Shown piece after piece: positions 6,663-8,587 of a stretch of 8,587 nucleotides of DNA; positions within the stretch are counted from its first letter, which is position 1, and every line of letters starts with the position of its first letter. Under the pieces are notes generated by a model. It saw only the letters and a list, made by a program, of their open reading frames with translations. It made no database searches and was not told the origin of the DNA. The DNA comes from an uncultured Synechococcus sp. (GTDB lineage Bacteria > Cyanobacteriota > Cyanobacteriia > PCC-6307 > Cyanobiaceae). The stretch lies in assembly GCA_937975655.1 (NCBI GenBank), contig CALJTZ010000229.1:1-8587 (forward strand). Reading direction: 5' to 3'. Made by a program: the position numbers and the translations under genes.

Positions 6663-6714
6663 AGGGCTGCTGCAGGGGGGCTCCAGCGTTGGGCAATTGG
6701 CTCAACCTGAAACC

Positions 6715-7608
6715 ATGGCTGTGCCGTCGTCCCCGCCACGCGAAAGGCCAGCACCGGTACTGCGGCAGGAGCTGCTGCAGCTGCATGACGACCACCGCCA
6801 GTTCAGCAGTTTTGACGCGTTCGCGGCGGCCTTGCCGGGGCTGATGCAGCTGGGGCACCATCGGGATGCAGCGGCTACCTGTGTGGCCCTGCTGGGGTTG
6901 ATGGAGCCGCTGAGTGGCCGCCAGGTTGAGCCCCGCCGGATTCAGATCGGTCGCACCAATCTGCGGGAGTCGATTGTGGCGGCGGAGTGCTTGTCCCGCC
7001 ACCGTGCCATTACTCGTGTGTTGGAACATCTCGGGGAGAGCCTGATCACCCTGCGGCAACAACGGGTTTATCTGCCGGAAACCTCCACGGGATTTGTCCG
7101 CTGGCTGGGCCAGTACCTGCCCCACAACCTGGAGCTCAGCGACTTTCTTCAGGATGCAGAAATTGTGCCCTTAGGGGAGGCTCTGCATCAAAATCTCTGT
7201 GCCCTCACCTATGACCCAGAGAGTTTTGATCTGGTGATCTGCAACGATGTGTTTGAGCATGTCTATGACCTGCCTAAGGCGCTTGAAGAAGTACATCGGG
7301 TGTTGAAGCCTGGTGGGCGATTACTGGCCACGTTCCCGATGGCTTTTGGCCAACAGGAAAGCATCATCAAGGCGGAATACCAGGGACCACGCCAAGCTGC
7401 GCTGTTCCGTGGAGACCCGGAGTATCACGGCGATCCCATCCGGCCGACCCGTGGCTCCCTGGTGTATCAGATTCCCGGCTGGGAGATTCTTGATCTGGCT
7501 TCCACCATCGGTTTTTCCGCCGTGGTGATGCACCTGATTAGCAGCTGGAAGCACGGCGTGCTCGGAGCCGATCTGCCGGGGGTGCTGGTGGCCGATTTCC
7601 TGCGCTAG
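6715..7608 (+). CDS. Class I SAM-dependent methyltransferase (Methyltransf_11-like, subfamily without classical motif I)
   Basis: 297 residues from the ATG at 6715. The C-terminal half has the methyltransferase core: FDLVICNDVFEHVYD (171-185), then ALEEVHRVLKPGGRLLATFP (189-208), and later EYHGDP (236-241) and GWEILDLASTIGF (255-267). This matches a methyltransferase group usually found in polysaccharide loci, in which the normal Gly-rich motif I is replaced by a 'GSEYLGD'-like segment, here LSDFLQD (141-147). In that group an N-terminal RE...C..C...R.R pattern is common; here RESIVAAECLSRHRA (84-98) keeps only one Cys. It would methylate a sugar or other small acceptor; the substrate is unknown. 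Residues 1-75 are not recognised. The start is 52 nt after the preceding stop, without a clear ribosome binding site; TTG at 6697 in the same open frame is an alternative. The gene looks less G/C-rich than its neighbours, especially from 7140 to 7330. Confidence 0.82.
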   Translation: MAVPSSPPRERPAPVLRQELLQLHDDHRQFSSFDAFAAALPGLMQLGHHRDAAATCVALLGLMEPLSGRQVEPRRIQIGRTNLRESIVAAECLSRHRAITRVLEHLGESLITLRQQRVYLPETSTGFVRWLGQYLPHNLELSDFLQDAEIVPLGEALHQNLCALTYDPESFDLVICNDVFEHVYDLPKALEEVHRVLKPGGRLLATFPMAFGQQESIIKAEYQGPRQAALFRGDPEYHGDPIRPTRGSLVYQIPGWEILDLASTIGFSAVVMHLISSWKHGVLGADLPGVLVADFLR

Positions 7609-7610
7609 CC

Positions 7611-8576
7611 ATGCACCTTCCGCCCGATCTTGCCCGCTTAAGGCGTGCCCTGCTGCAGCATCCCGCGGAGGCCCAGTGCTGGCAAACCCTGATTGCGTTC
7701 ATCCAATCCATGGGCGGTGGTCTGCTGCTCTCTGATCTCGATGGGTTGTTTGAACATCCCGTTGCGCCCCAGCCAACCGCTCCACGCCAGCACCAGGCCC
7801 AGGTGCTGGAGCAGGGGCTGGAGGCCCACCGTGCCGGTGACGCCGAGGGGTTGGCCAAGGCCCTGGGCAGCCTGCAGGGCCTCGAGCCTGATGGAGCCTG
7901 GACCCATGGCCTCACCGGCTTGCTGGCGGAGATGGGTGGGGCCAGTGGCTATGCCGCCTTCGCCCGAGCCCTGGAGCGGGATCCAGCCAATCCCTGGTTT
8001 CGCTATTGGACCAGCGTGGCCGCCCTGCGCCGCCGCGACTGGATCGACTTCGCCTATCAGGCCCTCCCGCTGGCCGGCTCGGACACCCTGGAGCACCAGG
8101 TGGTGGTGCTGGCGGCCGTCTATCACCTGATTGCCATCGCCCTGGTGCAACTGGTTCCGGACCTGTGTCGGGATAACGATCTGCGGGTGTTCGATCTGGT
8201 GCATCCGGACACGATCGCCCACAACAGCAACGATCTCATCGCAGCACTGCTGCGGTTTGTGAATAAAGAACGCCGCAAGATGATTCGGATCCTGATGGCC
8301 TATCTCCACCAGTCTTTGCCGAAGTCCAGTGCCCATTGGGGCCAGGTGCATCAGCTGCAGGAACTGCTGCGCTGGCGCATTCCTTGGCTTGCGGAACCCC
8401 AGGTGAGCTCCAACCTCTATGCGGCACTTCAGCAGCAGCTGGAGGCCCTGCCGAATCAGAGCCCGCAGCATGGGGATCTGCACGACCTCTTGCCCCAGCG
8501 GCCGGGTGTGGTGTTCGGCGACGAGCACATCCAGGTCTGGCGGGATTTCAGACTTCACCTGGTGCCATCGCTGTGA
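7611..8576 (+). CDS. Hypothetical protein, mostly helical, possible TPR-like repeats
   Basis: I do not recognise this 321-residue protein. Residues ~60-150 have the spacing of tetratricopeptide-like helix pairs: VLEQGLEAHRAGDAEGLAKA, then GLTGLLAEMG, then YAAFARALERDPANPWFRYW, where 'A..LE.DP.NP' is a typical TPR turn. Residues ~160-182 (HQVVVLAAVYHLIAIALVQL) are apolar, but read as a buried helix more than a membrane span. A polar part (FDLVHPDTIAHNSNDLIAALLRFVNKERRKM, about 194-224 when joined) could hold functional residues. The ATG follows the methyltransferase stop by 2 nt with no ribosome binding site, so the two are probably translated together. That suggests a partner or scaffold role in the same glycan pathway, or an unrecognised transferase; this is inference only. 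Confidence 0.72.
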   Translation: MHLPPDLARLRRALLQHPAEAQCWQTLIAFIQSMGGGLLLSDLDGLFEHPVAPQPTAPRQHQAQVLEQGLEAHRAGDAEGLAKALGSLQGLEPDGAWTHGLTGLLAEMGGASGYAAFARALERDPANPWFRYWTSVAALRRRDWIDFAYQALPLAGSDTLEHQVVVLAAVYHLIAIALVQLVPDLCRDNDLRVFDLVHPDTIAHNSNDLIAALLRFVNKERRKMIRILMAYLHQSLPKSSAHWGQVHQLQELLRWRIPWLAEPQVSSNLYAALQQQLEALPNQSPQHGDLHDLLPQRPGVVFGDEHIQVWRDFRLHLVPSL

Positions 8577-8587
8577 TTCTTCGTCCC
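8573..8587 (+). CDS. Possible start of the next gene, cut by the window edge
   Basis: A GTG at 8573 overlaps the TGA of the preceding gene by 4 nt (GTGA) and reads Met-Ile-Leu-Arg-Pro to the last base of the window. The junction type matches the overlaps on the other strand. Five codons are too few to judge, and no ribosome binding site is visible. Confidence 0.22.

Noticed and set aside
6310..6714. Upstream extension of the methyltransferase frame
   Set aside because: This part overlaps the end of the GT-D-like domain in another frame and encodes a Pro/Ser/Arg-rich sequence; real methyltransferase similarity begins after 6715.
7638..8558. Minus-strand open frame of 306 codons opposite the unrecognised protein
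   Set aside because: Despite its length it is Gln/His/Gly-rich and motif-free. The plus frame begins 2 nt after the methyltransferase stop and has TPR-like periodicity, so it is the better gene.

Overview
The window is a very GC-rich piece of a bacterial chromosome, most likely from a picocyanobacterium (Synechococcus/Cyanobium type). That assignment is an inference. It rests on a PpiC-type peptidyl-prolyl isomerase next to an ABC exporter with an N-terminal cyclic-nucleotide-binding-like domain, a pairing I associate with cyanobacterial type I secretion loci, and on the overall gene style. No rRNA, tRNA, CRISPR array, transposase or phage gene was seen. Coding density is close to complete.

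The layout is two divergent gene clusters around a short intergenic region at about 4455-4538. Leftward (minus strand) run three genes: a 950-residue two-module glycosyltransferase (GT2 followed by GT4-like), a 260-residue parvulin-type peptidyl-prolyl isomerase, and the start of a large protein whose visible 275 residues look like the regulatory N-terminus of an ABC exporter. It is cut by the left window edge. Both junctions are 4-nt ATGA stop/start overlaps, so the three are almost certainly co-translated.

Rightward (plus strand) run three more genes: a ~707-residue protein with a long helical N-terminal part and a C-terminal GT-D-like glycosyltransferase module, a ~297-residue class I SAM-dependent methyltransferase, and a 321-residue unrecognised, mostly helical protein. 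A possible GTG start of a further gene lies in the last 15 bases.

Taken together, the window looks like a surface-glycan or glycoprotein locus: glycosyltransferases and a methyltransferase that would build or decorate a glycan, next to a chaperone/exporter pair that would secrete a protein or peptide. The link between glycan synthesis and export is inferred from gene order only.

The most interesting non-coding structure is the divergent control region. It holds a 12-bp inverted repeat (TACGCCCTTCAT ... ATGAAGGGCGTA), a third partial copy of the same element, and hairpins that compete for the same bases. One of these would bury the ribosome binding site of the leftward operon.
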